From Polyangium sp. 15x6 (lineage in GTDB: Bacteria; Myxococcota_A; Polyangia; Polyangiales; Polyangiaceae), in NCBI RefSeq assembly GCF_029960785.1, contig NZ_JASBQE010000012.1:1-64000 (forward strand): a stretch of DNA of 64,000 bases, written 5' to 3'. The notes beneath the pieces were generated by a model, which saw nothing but the letters and a program-made list of their open reading frames with translations, was not told the origin of the DNA and made no database searches. The position numbers and the translations under genes are program-made. Positions 24,522-35,770 of this stretch are shown piece by piece (position 1 is the first letter of the stretch; every line of letters starts with the position of its first letter).

Positions 24522-26101
24522 CAGTCGTAACTCCGAACGAGAGGTCCGCCCTTCTTCAGAGGCGGAGGCGCCGAGCCCGCCTTCGGGGTCGTCGCGGAGG
24601 GCTTCGCGGAGGGCTTGGCGGACGCGGCCAGCGGCTCTTGCGAGGCCGAGGACGAGGGCGCGGTGAGCGCCGCCGGGATCGCCGAGGGCTCGGGCACGGG
24701 CGTGACGGCCGACGGGGGCGCCGCGGCCGCGGTCGTGTCGTCGCTGCTTCGCACGCCGAGAACGAGAAACGCGCCGCAGCCGAGGACCAGCGCGACGAGC
24801 ACGCCGAGGAAGACGGGCATCCTCGAGGCCGCGCTCCGCGCCGGAGCAAACTCCGGCCTGAGCCCTTGCGGGTCGCTCGGCGCGACGCCCGGGATCGAGG
24901 AGCTCGACGAGCCGTTCGGAATCGGGGTCCTCGGGAAGGGCACGTAGCTGCTCGGCGCCGGCGTCATGCCGGAGAGGGGCGCGGAGACGGGCGCGGGGGT
25001 GTGCGAGACCTGCCCGGGCGTCGGCGTCTGGAGCTGCCCGGGGGGACGCGAGGGAGGCGTGAACGCGCCCGGCGTCAGCGTATTGATGCGCGGCGACGAG
25101 CTCATCTGCGATCGCGGCGCGTTGCTCGCCACGCGCGCGAGCAACGCCTTCCGGAACGCGCACCGATCCGAGAACATCTCGGCGATCCACGCGGCGGCCG
25201 AGGCGGCGTCGTGCGGGGCGCCGCGGGCGCGCGCCCAGGCTCGCAGATCGTTCTCCACGGCGAGGGCCGTCGGGTATCGCTCGGCGCGATCACGCGCCAT
25301 CGTGCGCATCACGATGGGATCGAGCGAGTCGTGGATCGCGTCGCGCACGCGGCTCGGCGGCTGCACGACGGCGCTCTGGAGGGCCATGATCGTTTCGAGA
25401 TCGGAGTTCCGCGCGAAGGGCGAATTGCCCGTGCAGAGCTCGTAGAGCATGACGCCGAGGCTGAAGACGTCGACGGTGCGATCCACGGCCTCGCCGCGAA
25501 ACGTCTCGGGGGCCATATACGGGAGCTTGCCCTTCAGCTCGCCGTGCGAGGTCTGCACCATGCGCTGCTTCGCCTTGGCCACGCCGAAGTCGAAGAGCAT
25601 GGGGTGACCGGCGTCCGAGAGGATCACGTTGGAGGTCGAGACATCGCGGTGGATGATCTCCAGCGACTCGCCTTCGAGGTTCTTGGCCTCGTGCGCGGCG
25701 TGCAGCGCGGAGGCGACCTCGGCGCCGATCCAGGCGACCATCCAGTCGGGGAACGCGGCGCCGTGGTGCTTCTTGAGGTCGCGCAGCATGCGCTGCAGCG
25801 GGTCGCCGTTCGCGTAGTCGAGGACGACGAAGTGATTGCCGGCCTCGAAGCCGACGTCGATCGTCGAAATGATGTTCGGGTGCCGGATCGCCGCAGCGAC
25901 GTTGGCCTCGTCGTGCAGCATGTGGATGAAGGTCTCGTCCTCCGCGAGATGCGGATGGATGCGCTTGACCGCCACCGGTTTGACGAAGCCGCCGGGCGCG
26001 ACGAAACGCGCGATGAAGACTTCCCCCATGCCGCCGGACGCGAGGCGCTCTACGATCTCGTAGCGGCCGAGGCGCTCGGGGACGTCCTGGGACTCCGACA
26101 T
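24521..26101 (-). CDS. Membrane-bound Ser/Thr protein kinase (PknB/Stk family)
   Basis: 526 residues from the ATG at 26101. The kinase domain (about 13-275) has glycine loop LASGGMGEVF, AVKRIH (Lys), the catalytic loop HRDVSTSN, FDFGVAKAK and the APE motif MAPETF. A Pro/Ser/Thr-rich linker follows (about 290-410), then one membrane segment (PVFLGVLVALVLGCGAFLVLG) and an Ala/Pro/Ser-rich extracellular tail with no recognised sensor. No clear ribosome-binding site precedes 26101. A GTG at 26137 preceded by GGGGG is an alternative, and a TACCTT hexamer 9 bp upstream would fit a leaderless start. It heads the kinase-TPR/PEGA-lipoprotein overlap chain. Confidence 0.92.
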   Translation of the reverse strand: MSESQDVPERLGRYEIVERLASGGMGEVFIARFVAPGGFVKPVAVKRIHPHLAEDETFIHMLHDEANVAAAIRHPNIISTIDVGFEAGNHFVVLDYANGDPLQRMLRDLKKHHGAAFPDWMVAWIGAEVASALHAAHEAKNLEGESLEIIHRDVSTSNVILSDAGHPMLFDFGVAKAKQRMVQTSHGELKGKLPYMAPETFRGEAVDRTVDVFSLGVMLYELCTGNSPFARNSDLETIMALQSAVVQPPSRVRDAIHDSLDPIVMRTMARDRAERYPTALAVENDLRAWARARGAPHDAASAAAWIAEMFSDRCAFRKALLARVASNAPRSQMSSSPRINTLTPGAFTPPSRPPGQLQTPTPGQVSHTPAPVSAPLSGMTPAPSSYVPFPRTPIPNGSSSSSIPGVAPSDPQGLRPEFAPARSAASRMPVFLGVLVALVLGCGAFLVLGVRSSDDTTAAAAPPSAVTPVPEPSAIPAALTAPSSSASQEPLAASAKPSAKPSATTPKAGSAPPPLKKGGPLVRSYD

Positions 26102-26182
26102 GGGATCGCCAAGGTACACCTTTGGCGCGCGCGCCACAAACCCCCGCCGATCCGCGTTTCGGGTGGGTGACTCGGCGACACG

Positions 26183-26200
26183 ACTGACTGGGCGGTCAGT
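26183..26200. promoter_or_regulatory. Inverted repeat, possible operator upstream of the kinase gene
   Basis: ACTGAC-TGGGCG-GTCAGT is a 6-bp perfect inverted repeat around 6 bp. It resembles TetR-type operators and covers the stop codon of the preceding lipoprotein gene, 82 bp before the kinase start. No T-run follows, so a terminator is less likely. Confidence 0.3.
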
Positions 26201-27350
26201 GCTTCGCGTCGACGGCGCCGGGGCCGAGCAACGTGCCGCACATGGTCTTGCAGAGGATGTCCTGCGCGGCGCAGGTGCACTGGCCCTGCTTCTTCGCCTC
26301 GAGCTTCTTCTGCATCTCGGCGATGGTGAAACCGGCGCGCTTCTCGACCTTCTGGACCGTCCACTTGTCGCGGACCTGCCACGGCGTGCGCGGATCGGTG
26401 GCTTTGCCGTCGGCCTCCGCGCAGCAACGGAAGCTCAAAAAATAATAATAAAAGTCCTCGTCGTGCGTGTAGACCTTGGGGCGGCACTGGTTGCGGACGC
26501 CCTTGTACCAGGGGCCGCCGGTGTGGACGCTGTCGTAGAGCGCGTGGCGTGAGCCCTTGGGTTGCTCGCTCGCGACGACCTCGTCGGTGTTGGCCGGCAT
26601 GTCGGCGACGCCGAAGTCGCTGATGCAGTTCGGCTGGGAGCCGCTCGGAACGCCCTTCCAGAGGCGCGCGAGCTCGTCTCCGTCGCGCGCGGCGACCTTT
26701 TTCATGTTGGGATCGTCCCAGAGGTGGTCGCCGTTGCACTTGGCCGCGTCGCGGACGTAGCCGTGCGGGAAGGGCTTCATCTCGGGGCCCTCGCAGGCGA
26801 AGTTCCACTCGGACTCGGTGCACATGCGCTTGCCGACGGAGGCGCACTTGATCTGCGCCTGGTGGAAGCGGTTCATCACCTCGGGCCGCACGCCCTTCTG
26901 GTTCGGCCATTCATAGGTGTCGACGCAGTAGCGCTTCTTCACCTTCTTGCCGACGCACTTGCTGACCGGCTCGAACTCCTCGCAGACCGTCTTCTTGTTC
27001 GATTTGTCGAACCAGCTCTTCTTGCACTTGTGCTCGACCTCCGTGCAGTACTCGCCCTCGACGAGCTTCATGTCGGGAGGACACGCGGAGGGCTCGGCGG
27101 AAGGCACGGGCGTGGGCGCAGGCGTGGCCATGGCGCTCGTGGCCGGCGGCGGCTCGGCGGGCTTCGCGGTCGTGTCTGCGGGCGCCGCGTCGGCGGGCTT
27201 GTCGGTGGGGACAGCGGCCGCAGGGGGCGGCGCGGGAGGCGGGGCCGGCGGCGGCGGGCCGGCCGTCACGGGCTCGGGCGTGGCGGCGGAACACGCGGCG
27301 ACGAACACGAGGGCCGCGACGATCGACGGGAGGGACGAGACGATCCGCAT
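26196..27350 (-). CDS. Lipoprotein with SUMF1/FGE-like domain
   Basis: 384 residues. The signal ends in a lipobox (ALVFVAAC). A Pro/Ala-rich linker runs to about residue 85. The rest resembles the formylglycine-generating-enzyme/SUMF1 fold: YCVDTYEWPNQKGVRPEVMN, CASVGKRMCTESEWNFACEG and RCCAEA. The domain is rich in Cys and Lys. In myxobacteria this fold is often used in non-catalytic or modified roles. The Cys pair used by true FGEs for oxygen activation cannot be assigned with confidence. It is 94 bp upstream of the kinase gene on the same strand. Confidence 0.8.
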   Translation of the reverse strand: MRIVSSLPSIVAALVFVAACSAATPEPVTAGPPPPAPPPAPPPAAAVPTDKPADAAPADTTAKPAEPPPATSAMATPAPTPVPSAEPSACPPDMKLVEGEYCTEVEHKCKKSWFDKSNKKTVCEEFEPVSKCVGKKVKKRYCVDTYEWPNQKGVRPEVMNRFHQAQIKCASVGKRMCTESEWNFACEGPEMKPFPHGYVRDAAKCNGDHLWDDPNMKKVAARDGDELARLWKGVPSGSQPNCISDFGVADMPANTDEVVASEQPKGSRHALYDSVHTGGPWYKGVRNQCRPKVYTHDEDFYYYFLSFRCCAEADGKATDPRTPWQVRDKWTVQKVEKRAGFTIAEMQKKLEAKKQGQCTCAAQDILCKTMCGTLLGPGAVDAKH

Positions 27351-27390
27351 ACCCGCCCTCCCATAGTCGAGCAGGGATCCGGCGCCAGCC

Positions 27391-28809
27391 TCATTTCGGC
27401 GGGATGGGCGGCTCGTCGTCGGGCTGCACGCAGGCCGAGAGGTCGAAGAGCATGAAGAGCAGCGCCTTCTCCTGCGGCGAGAGGTCCGTCGTCTTGCAAC
27501 CGCTCGGGAACGCAGCGCCGATCTCGTCGCCCGACGAGACGTGGATGTCGCTGAAGACGACGCGCCCGCACTGGTTCTCCTCGGGGACGCCGATCGGCGT
27601 GTTGAACGTGAGGTACTGGACCGAGCCCGGGTTTTCTCCGTAGATCCAGCGGCGCGAGATGGCCGGGTTGACCTCGTCGACCGTGTGCTGTCCTTCCTTG
27701 ATGACGAGCTCGCCGGCGGTGGTCGAGGCGTTCACGTTGACGAGCCAGTCGCGGAGCGCGGCGCCCTTGGGGAAGGTGTCGTCGATCTTCGCGGTGAAGG
27801 GGTTCGCGAGGTCGGACTGGTGGTTGAAGACCGCCGTCTGCGGGAAGGGCTCGGGGCCCTCTTCGAGCCAGTAGTTGTGCCAGTGCGAGGCGAAGATGCG
27901 CCCGCCCTGCGAGGCGTAGTCGAACAGAGCCTGCCGCGCGGACTCGGGCTTCTGCCCGGGGTTCTGGTTGGCCTCGCAGGCCATGAGGACGACGTCGTAC
28001 TTCTTGAGGCTGTCGAGCGTGCCCCAGAGCGTGGTCGCGGCGGCGAAGTTGACGCCGTTGTTGAGCGACGCGGCGTACTTGTTCGAGCCGCCCGGGCCCG
28101 CGAAGAGCTGGACGCGGCCGGGGCCGTCGGCCGGCGTGAACTCGGCGTCGTCGATGCCGATCTTGCGGAGGAGGCACTCGAGCGGATCGGCGCCGCCGGT
28201 GGTGAGCGCGATCCGCGGGATGTCACCCTCGGACTGGTTGCGCGGGAGGCGCGTGAGCTGGGCGTCGGTGAGCGGGTTGTCGACGCACTCGGTGACCTCG
28301 GGCAGCACGAGCTGCCGGCGCCACTTGCCGACCTGGATCACGAGCGGGATGTCCTTGCCGACGGGGACGTCTTCCAGGACGAACTTGCCCTCGGTGTCCG
28401 TGAGGGCAGTGACCACCGGGTCACCGGAGAGCACGGAGCCGCATTGATCGCAGCTCGCGCCCTCGGGGAGGGGCTTCAGGGGCTCGTTCGGGATGTAGAC
28501 GGTGACGTTGTAGAGGGGCGTTTTGCCGGCCGGATCGTAGACCTTGCCGGTCACCGTGGTCTTCGCGCCGCCGGCGCAGTTCGCCTGCTGGCATTCGAGG
28601 TTCGAGCAAGGCGGTCCGCCGCCCGTGAAGATGCTGCCGCCGACGCCGTCGCCGCCCGTGCCGCCCTGGCCCCCCATGCCGCCTTGCGCCGCGCCAGCCG
28701 AGCCCGTGGGCGTGGAGCTGCCACCTCCACCACAAGCGCCCGCCGAAAGTCCGACGAGGATGGCCAAGGTCGCGCCGATCCCCACGCAAACCGCGTGTTT
28801 GCCTCTCAT
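27391..28809 (-). CDS. Lipoprotein with carboxypeptidase-regulatory-like domain
   Basis: 472 residues. The signal and lipobox LSAGAC are followed by a Gly/Ser/Thr-rich linker. A beta-sandwich like the carboxypeptidase regulatory domain spans about 80-165 ([39 protein letters not shown]). The C-terminal half (about 230-460) includes [13 protein letters not shown] and [17 protein letters not shown], reminiscent of a ThuA/GATase-like fold. It is exported and lipid-anchored; its ligand is unknown. The start at 28809 is preceded by GGAGAGGCGG; an ATG at 28908 exists but gives an atypical Arg/Cys-rich lead. It is the first protein gene downstream of tRNA-Phe. Confidence 0.8.
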   Translation of the reverse strand: MRGKHAVCVGIGATLAILVGLSAGACGGGGSSTPTGSAGAAQGGMGGQGGTGGDGVGGSIFTGGGPPCSNLECQQANCAGGAKTTVTGKVYDPAGKTPLYNVTVYIPNEPLKPLPEGASCDQCGSVLSGDPVVTALTDTEGKFVLEDVPVGKDIPLVIQVGKWRRQLVLPEVTECVDNPLTDAQLTRLPRNQSEGDIPRIALTTGGADPLECLLRKIGIDDAEFTPADGPGRVQLFAGPGGSNKYAASLNNGVNFAAATTLWGTLDSLKKYDVVLMACEANQNPGQKPESARQALFDYASQGGRIFASHWHNYWLEEGPEPFPQTAVFNHQSDLANPFTAKIDDTFPKGAALRDWLVNVNASTTAGELVIKEGQHTVDEVNPAISRRWIYGENPGSVQYLTFNTPIGVPEENQCGRVVFSDIHVSSGDEIGAAFPSGCKTTDLSPQEKALLFMLFDLSACVQPDDEPPIPPK

Positions 28810-28961
28810 GTTGCCGCCTCTCCCGGCGCCGCGGCGCCAAGCAAAGAACCCGAGCCAGCGCCGGAGAGGACAGCAACCGCAGCCCACCCGGCCATCTGCA
28901 TTCTGCATCAGCCGGGGAAACGCTGCATCGACGTCATGTTGCCGACGTGACGCTCATGACG

Positions 28962-28989
28962 GACGCCGCCTCGAAGGGGAGGCAGCGTC
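28962..28989 (-). terminator. Strong hairpin downstream of tRNA-Phe
   Basis: An 11-bp stem (GACGCTGCCTC/GAGGCGGCGTC on the minus strand, one G-T pair) with a 6-nt loop begins 17 nt after the tRNA 3' end. No U-tract follows, so it is either a processing/stability hairpin or a U-poor terminator typical of high-GC genomes. Confidence 0.4.
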
Positions 28990-29005
28990 GGGAATCGAAA
29001 CGTAG

Positions 29006-29078
29006 TGCCCAGGGTCGGAATCGAACCAACCACACGCGGATTTTCAATCCGCTGCTCTACCAACTGAGCTACCTGGGC
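29006..29078 (-). tRNA. tRNA-Phe (GAA)
   Basis: The 73-nt cloverleaf has a 7-bp acceptor stem GCCCAGG/CCTGGGC with discriminator A and D-arm GCTC/GAGC. The anticodon stem GCGGA/TCCGC carries loop TTGAAAA, hence anticodon GAA. The T-arm is GTTGG/CCGAC with loop TTCGATT. CCA is not encoded. A promoter (29118-29145) precedes it and a strong hairpin follows. Confidence 0.97.
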
Positions 29079-29117
29079 GTTTTCCGCGTTTGCTCTCGCG
29101 AGCTCCGTGGACCGCGT

Positions 29118-29145
29118 ACGTTACGCGGAACGTCTCCCAAGTCAA
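29118..29145 (-). promoter_or_regulatory. Promoter of tRNA-Phe
   Basis: On the minus strand TTGACT (29145-29140) is followed by a 16-bp spacer and TAACGT (29123-29118). The predicted start is near 29111, about 33 nt before the mature tRNA 5' end. The -35 box overlaps the stop codon of the upstream membrane protein gene. Confidence 0.6.
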
Positions 29146-30224
29146 GCGTCCAATCGTTCTTCCGTGACAACTTTTTCTTCGGCGCGAACGGACGCCGGGT
29201 CCGAAGCCTCCGCCGAAGCGTTTTCCTCGGGGTTTGACGCGAGGACGCCGAGCGGCGCGGGAGGCTCGGCCGGATCTCCCGCGTCGGCAAGCGCGTCCTG
29301 CGGAGGCTCGGCGTCGTTCTCGGCGGGGGTTTCGGGGAGCGAGGCCGGGACGAGAGGCTCGGTCATGGTCTTCGGCAGGACGCGATCGACGTGGCGGATG
29401 GCCGCCGCGAGCCAGGACGCGCGGAGGAAGAAGACCGCCAGCACGGATGCTTGGTGCACCAAGAATCCGGCGAAGACCTGCGATTGGCGCTCGACGCCGA
29501 TGCGGGAGGCGACGACGAGCGCGGCGCCGAGGAGCACGGCGCCGAGCGCGGCGCGAGAGGACCAGCCGACGAGGAGCGAGAGCGGCGCGTTGCGGAGGGC
29601 GGCGAAGGCGCGCTTGATGGAGGCGCGAAAGCCGAGCTCGCCGCGCACGGCCGCGACACGCGCAAGGTCGTGGAAGACGGAGACGAAGAGGACGAGGAGG
29701 AGCGCGCCCGCGACGAAGCCGATGCGGATCTGATCGGCCGCGCGCAGGTCGATCGTCTCCCTGCGCGCGACGGCGTTGCCGATGCCGATCACGACGCCGC
29801 CGAGGATCGCCTCCACGATCGCAGCCGCGCCGAGCAGGAGCGAGAAGGTGCCGATGGGGCGGAGCGCCCACGCGCCGAGATCACGGGCCGTGACGCGGCC
29901 CTTCGCGCCGAGCGCGCCGAGGAGCGCGGCGAGCGGCAAGAGGCTCAGGAAGCAGACGAGGACGAAGAGCAAGAGCGAGCTCGACGTCGCCGGCCGGAGA
30001 GCGCCCGTCGAACGGCGCAGCGCTTCGAGGAGGAGCATGCCGCCCTGATCGAAGAGGACGGCATCGCCGCGCGGATGACCGGAGACGGCACCGCCGAGCG
30101 TGACGGCGTAGGGCCACGCGATCAGGAAGGCCGCGACGAGGCGGAAGGCGTAGGCGAGCAGCACCACCCCGGGGCGCTTGCGCGCGAGAGGTCTCTCTTC
30201 GATCGTGCCTTGCGCGTGGTTCAT
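29142..30224 (-). CDS. Polytopic membrane protein of unknown function
   Basis: 360 residues with about six hydrophobic segments: GVVLLAYAFRLVAAFLIAW, SSLLLFVLVCFLSLLPLAAL, LLLGAAAIVEAILGGVVIGI, IGFVAGALLLVLFVSVFHDL, AALGAVLLGAALVV and ASVLAVFFLRASWLAAAI. The C-terminal 80 residues are an acidic, Glu/Ala/Pro-rich cytoplasmic tail. I do not recognise a named family. The start at 30224 lies 5 bp after the M1 peptidase stop, so the two are probably co-transcribed. Confidence 0.75.
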   Translation of the reverse strand: MNHAQGTIEERPLARKRPGVVLLAYAFRLVAAFLIAWPYAVTLGGAVSGHPRGDAVLFDQGGMLLLEALRRSTGALRPATSSSLLLFVLVCFLSLLPLAALLGALGAKGRVTARDLGAWALRPIGTFSLLLGAAAIVEAILGGVVIGIGNAVARRETIDLRAADQIRIGFVAGALLLVLFVSVFHDLARVAAVRGELGFRASIKRAFAALRNAPLSLLVGWSSRAALGAVLLGAALVVASRIGVERQSQVFAGFLVHQASVLAVFFLRASWLAAAIRHVDRVLPKTMTEPLVPASLPETPAENDAEPPQDALADAGDPAEPPAPLGVLASNPEENASAEASDPASVRAEEKVVTEERLDA

Positions 30225-30229
30225 GGTGC

Positions 30230-32293
30230 TCACGGAGCGAGGAGCCAGAGGAGGAGCTCGACGCCGAACATGCCACGCTCGAGCACCCGCGAGCCGGGCC
30301 CGCCGCCTCGCACGCTCTGCGCGTTGTTCAAGAGGTCGTCGTCGAGCAGCACGCGATGCTCGGGATCGATGACGGCCGCGACGAGGTCGCGCTCGCCCTC
30401 GTAGTCGATCTCGTGCGTGACGCCCCTGCCGTCCCAGCGCACGCGCTTCGTCGAGCCGTCGTCCATCACGAGGTCGATGTCGACGGGGAAGACGAGCGAG
30501 CCGCGGCGCCGGACGAGGACGCGGCCGCGATAGCCGTACGTGTCGAGCACGGGCGCGGCCGTGGGTTTGTCCGGATCGCCGAAGACGCCGCCGAGCGGAT
30601 TCATCCGGTTCGAGCTGAGCTCGGCGACCGAGTAGTCGACCCAGCCGCGCTCGAAGATCGCCTGGCGCGCGGCGAGCTCGGCGTCGGGCCCCATGGTGTC
30701 GCGGATGATGCCGAGGAGCTCCTCGGGCCCGGGGTGGCGGAAGCGGTAGCGGCGCGTGTACCGGCCGATCGCCTCGCGGACGCGATCGGGGCCGTAGACG
30801 CCGGCGAGCGTGTTCAAGATCGTCGCCGTGCGCGAGTAGACGAGCGAGCCGTAGTCGCTGCCGCTCGCGAAACGCGCGGCGGACTGCGCGACGGCCTCGT
30901 TGTGCTCGACCTCGGCGGCGGCGACGCGGTAGGCCGCGGGGAGCGCGACGCCGAAGCCTCCAGGCACGCGGAGCGCCGAGTTCGAGGGCCAGCGCGCCTC
31001 CATGGACTCGCCTTCGGCGTACGAGTTGAGGCCCTCGTCGAGGAACGGGAAGGCATGCTCGTTCGTCGCGACGAGCCCGTAGAACCACTGATGCCCGAGC
31101 TCGTGGATCGTGACGCCCTCGATGGCGCGCGCGCCCGTCTCGGGCATCCACCATGCGCCGCCCGTGGTGATCAGCGTGGGGTACTCCATGCCCCCGGCCT
31201 CGCCGGCGTCGCGCGGCGGATGCACGATCGTGACGGTGCCGTACGGATATTTTCCGTACGCCGCGCCGAAGTGCTCGAGCCCGAACCGCACCGCGTCGAG
31301 CTCGATCGTCGCGACGCGATCGAAGCCCGGCGGATAGAGGCAACGGAGCGCGACGCCGTCCGCCGTCGTCGCCGTGACCTCGCGGAAGTGATCCCACGCG
31401 GTGAAGGCGAAGTCGTGCACGTCCTCTTGCAGGAAGCGTCGCTCGACGCGGCCGTCCTTCGCGGTCTCCTTGTCGAGCCTGCCGGTCGCGCCGATGACGT
31501 AGCCCTCGGGCGCGTCGATGGTGACGTCGTAGTTGCCGTAGTCGGCGTAGAACTCGGAGAAGCGATAGAACGGGAAGTGCGCCCAGCGCCCGTCAGGCTC
31601 GATCTTGGCGAGCTTGGGGAACCACTGCGCGACCATGTGGAAGCTCTCGTCGAACCCGGTCCGCAGCGTGACGCTCGGCAGATCGGAGACGAACGCGACG
31701 TCGAGCGTGAGCGTCTCGCCGGGCTCGATCGCGCGCGGCAAGGGGACGCGGATGTCGGTCTCGTCGTCGGGATCGCCGGGCGTGTGGCGATCGGCCTTGT
31801 CCCAGAGCTCGGCCTCGAGCTCGCGCGCAAAGAGCTTGGAGACGCGGATCCAGCCGTAGTCGGCGAGCGCGCCTCCGCCGCGGAAGCCTCGCGCGCGCTG
31901 CCGCATGTAGTTCGTCTTCTCGTTCTTGAAGGCGTTCAGGTAGAGGTGCAGCCAGAGCTCGCGCTGCGGGATGCGCGAGGCGTTGCGCCAGACGATCGTG
32001 CCTTCGCCACGCACCTGGTGGAGCTTCGGATCGAGCGAGGCGCGGAGCGTGTAGCTCGCGACCGGATCGGCGTGCGCGGCCATGGGCTCGGCGGCGAACG
32101 CGGGGAGCGCGCCGGAGCCAGCGGTGCTCGGCGGAAGGACGGCTTCGGCGAGCTCGACGCCCGCCGCGTCCGCAGGCTCCGCCGAGACGCCGGCGGTCGC
32201 CGCGAGCGCGGCTCCGTACGTCGCGCCGAGGCCCAAAGCGATGGCGAGGAGCGTCCGACCCCACGCGCCCCGCCCCCCCTGTCGCTTGATCAT
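30230..32293 (-). CDS. M1-family metallopeptidase, exported
   Basis: 687 residues. The signal peptide is in TLLAIALGLGATYGAALA. The gluzincin zinc site is HELGHQWFYGLV with the third ligand Glu in FLDEGLNSYAEG, 18-19 residues after the second His. The N-terminal beta domain (LRASLDPKLHQVRGEGTIVW; LWLHLYLNAF) is typical of M1 aminopeptidases. The GxMEN-like exopeptidase motif appears as AGGMEYPTLI, which keeps ME but not N. It is probably a periplasmic or secreted peptidase. The ATG overlaps the upstream gene stop (ATGA), with GAGGGAGA as ribosome-binding site. Confidence 0.92.
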   Translation of the reverse strand: MIKRQGGRGAWGRTLLAIALGLGATYGAALAATAGVSAEPADAAGVELAEAVLPPSTAGSGALPAFAAEPMAAHADPVASYTLRASLDPKLHQVRGEGTIVWRNASRIPQRELWLHLYLNAFKNEKTNYMRQRARGFRGGGALADYGWIRVSKLFARELEAELWDKADRHTPGDPDDETDIRVPLPRAIEPGETLTLDVAFVSDLPSVTLRTGFDESFHMVAQWFPKLAKIEPDGRWAHFPFYRFSEFYADYGNYDVTIDAPEGYVIGATGRLDKETAKDGRVERRFLQEDVHDFAFTAWDHFREVTATTADGVALRCLYPPGFDRVATIELDAVRFGLEHFGAAYGKYPYGTVTIVHPPRDAGEAGGMEYPTLITTGGAWWMPETGARAIEGVTIHELGHQWFYGLVATNEHAFPFLDEGLNSYAEGESMEARWPSNSALRVPGGFGVALPAAYRVAAAEVEHNEAVAQSAARFASGSDYGSLVYSRTATILNTLAGVYGPDRVREAIGRYTRRYRFRHPGPEELLGIIRDTMGPDAELAARQAIFERGWVDYSVAELSSNRMNPLGGVFGDPDKPTAAPVLDTYGYRGRVLVRRRGSLVFPVDIDLVMDDGSTKRVRWDGRGVTHEIDYEGERDLVAAVIDPEHRVLLDDDLLNNAQSVRGGGPGSRVLERGMFGVELLLWLLAP

Positions 32294-33837
32294 CGTCTCC
32301 CTCTCGAGAACGTCACGAGCTCGAGCTTCTGCGCCACGAGCAGATCGTGGACGACCCGCAGCACCTCGATCGTCGGCAGGCCTGCGCCGCCGATGATGTC
32401 CTCGATCGAGGCCACGCCGTCGATCGACGCGACGACGAGGCGCCCTCGCTCGTCGAGGCCGCGCGCGAGCTCCTCGACGGAAGCCCGGAGGCGCGGGACG
32501 AGGCTCATGTCGCCGATGCGCACCATGTACTTCTGCTTCAAGATCTGCCGCGAGCTCTCGGCGTAACTGAGCGCGCCGATGTTGTCCGGCGCGTCCGCGA
32601 GGATCACTTCCGCGAGCGCGAGCGCGCCGCGATGATCCCCGGCCTCGTACCGCGACCGCACCTCGTTGAGCCGCTCGCTCACGGGCACATGCGGCACCGG
32701 CGAGGAGCGCTCGCCCGACATGAGCGACTCGCTGCTGCGTGTTCCCGTCTCCGATCCGCGCCGGCGATGCGAGCCCGGACGACCCGCCGCGCTGCTCGGC
32801 GCCGGCGGAGGCGGAGGCGCGTCCAGCGTGGGCTTCACGGTGCGCGGAGGCGTGAGGCGTGGCGAGATGCGAGGTCGATCGTCGACCGTCGCGCGAGGAC
32901 GCGGCGTCTCCTCGGGCGTCGGCGGAGGCGCGGGCACACGCGCGCGCACGGGCTCGTCCGAGGGGCGCGGCTCTTCCACGGGACGCGAGCGCGGAGGTTC
33001 TTCCGCCGGGCGCGAGCGCGGAGGTTCTTCCGCGGGACGCGAACGCGGAGGTTCTTCCACGGGACGCGAACGCGGCGGCTCGGTCTCGAGCGTGCGCGGC
33101 GGCGGCTCGGTCCCGAACGTGTCTCTCGCGCGGAAGAGCTCCACGCCGAGCTCTTCGAATACGGCCTCCGCGGTGTCGAGGGCCCGCGCCGTGAGCGACG
33201 ACGACGACTCGCGCGCGGCGATGCCGCGGTAGAGCGGCTCGTGCTCCTCGAGCAGGTTCGGCGCCAGGCCCGGGAGCGTGTCTTGATCGAGCAGCGGCGG
33301 CGGCATCGTGGCGAGATCGTCCTGCCGCATGTCGACCGTGTCGTCGGCGCGCGGCGGCATCGTCTTCGCGTCGTCCCGCTGCGGCGGCTCGGTGTCGTCG
33401 CCGCTCGGCGGGACTGTCTTCGCCTCGTGGAGCGGTCGCGGCGGGATCGTGTCGTCACCGCGCGGCGGGATCGTCTTCGCGTCGTCGCCGCGCGGCCGCA
33501 CCGTGTCCACGTCGCTCGCCGGCGGCGGGATCGTCTCGGCGGCCGCGGAGAACCCGCGCGGCTCCTCCTCCACGTCGGGCTTCATCATCTGCTCGACGAG
33601 CTGCTCCATCGGGATGGGCGGCGGCAACGTCTCGCGATCCTGGATGAAGTCCGGCAGCGGCTCGGAGTCGCCGAACGAGACCACGGGCTGCGGCGGACGC
33701 ACGGTGTCGCCGGCGAGGCCGAGGCCACGCGGCACGACGGGCTTGCGCGCGCCGCGATCCGCGGCGCCCTTGCCCTCCGGGCCCGGCCCTTCGTCTCCGG
33801 TCTCTTCGTTCGATCGTTCGGGAGGCTTTTGCGACAT
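32290..33837 (-). CDS. Pro-rich protein with DUF4388/winged-helix-like C-terminal module
   Basis: 515 residues. The N-terminal 300 residues are low complexity with degenerate units such as DDAKTIPPRGDDT. There are four near-identical 9-residue repeats PPRSRP(A/V)EE, encoded at about 32971-33078. The C-terminal 110 residues are ordered: a TPR-like stretch (NEVRSRYEAGDHRGALALAEVIL) and a segment LARGLDERGRLVVASIDGVASIEDIIGGAGLP resembling the N-terminus of the J-domain protein at 35771-37405. It is cytoplasmic with no signal. I infer a scaffold or adaptor for the neighbouring Hsp70 genes; the function is not established. Confidence 0.72.
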   Translation of the reverse strand: MSQKPPERSNEETGDEGPGPEGKGAADRGARKPVVPRGLGLAGDTVRPPQPVVSFGDSEPLPDFIQDRETLPPPIPMEQLVEQMMKPDVEEEPRGFSAAAETIPPPASDVDTVRPRGDDAKTIPPRGDDTIPPRPLHEAKTVPPSGDDTEPPQRDDAKTMPPRADDTVDMRQDDLATMPPPLLDQDTLPGLAPNLLEEHEPLYRGIAARESSSSLTARALDTAEAVFEELGVELFRARDTFGTEPPPRTLETEPPRSRPVEEPPRSRPAEEPPRSRPAEEPPRSRPVEEPRPSDEPVRARVPAPPPTPEETPRPRATVDDRPRISPRLTPPRTVKPTLDAPPPPPAPSSAAGRPGSHRRRGSETGTRSSESLMSGERSSPVPHVPVSERLNEVRSRYEAGDHRGALALAEVILADAPDNIGALSYAESSRQILKQKYMVRIGDMSLVPRLRASVEELARGLDERGRLVVASIDGVASIEDIIGGAGLPTIEVLRVVHDLLVAQKLELVTFSRGRR

Positions 33838-33865
33838 CACACCCCGAAAAAGCGTCGCGCCGTGC

Positions 33866-35695
<1,830 letters not shown>

Positions 35696-35770
35696 CGATT
35701 CAGGTGCTCCGTGGAGGGGGGTGCCGGGGAGAGACGTGCCAAAGTACGGCGAGACCGCTGCCGCCGGGGA

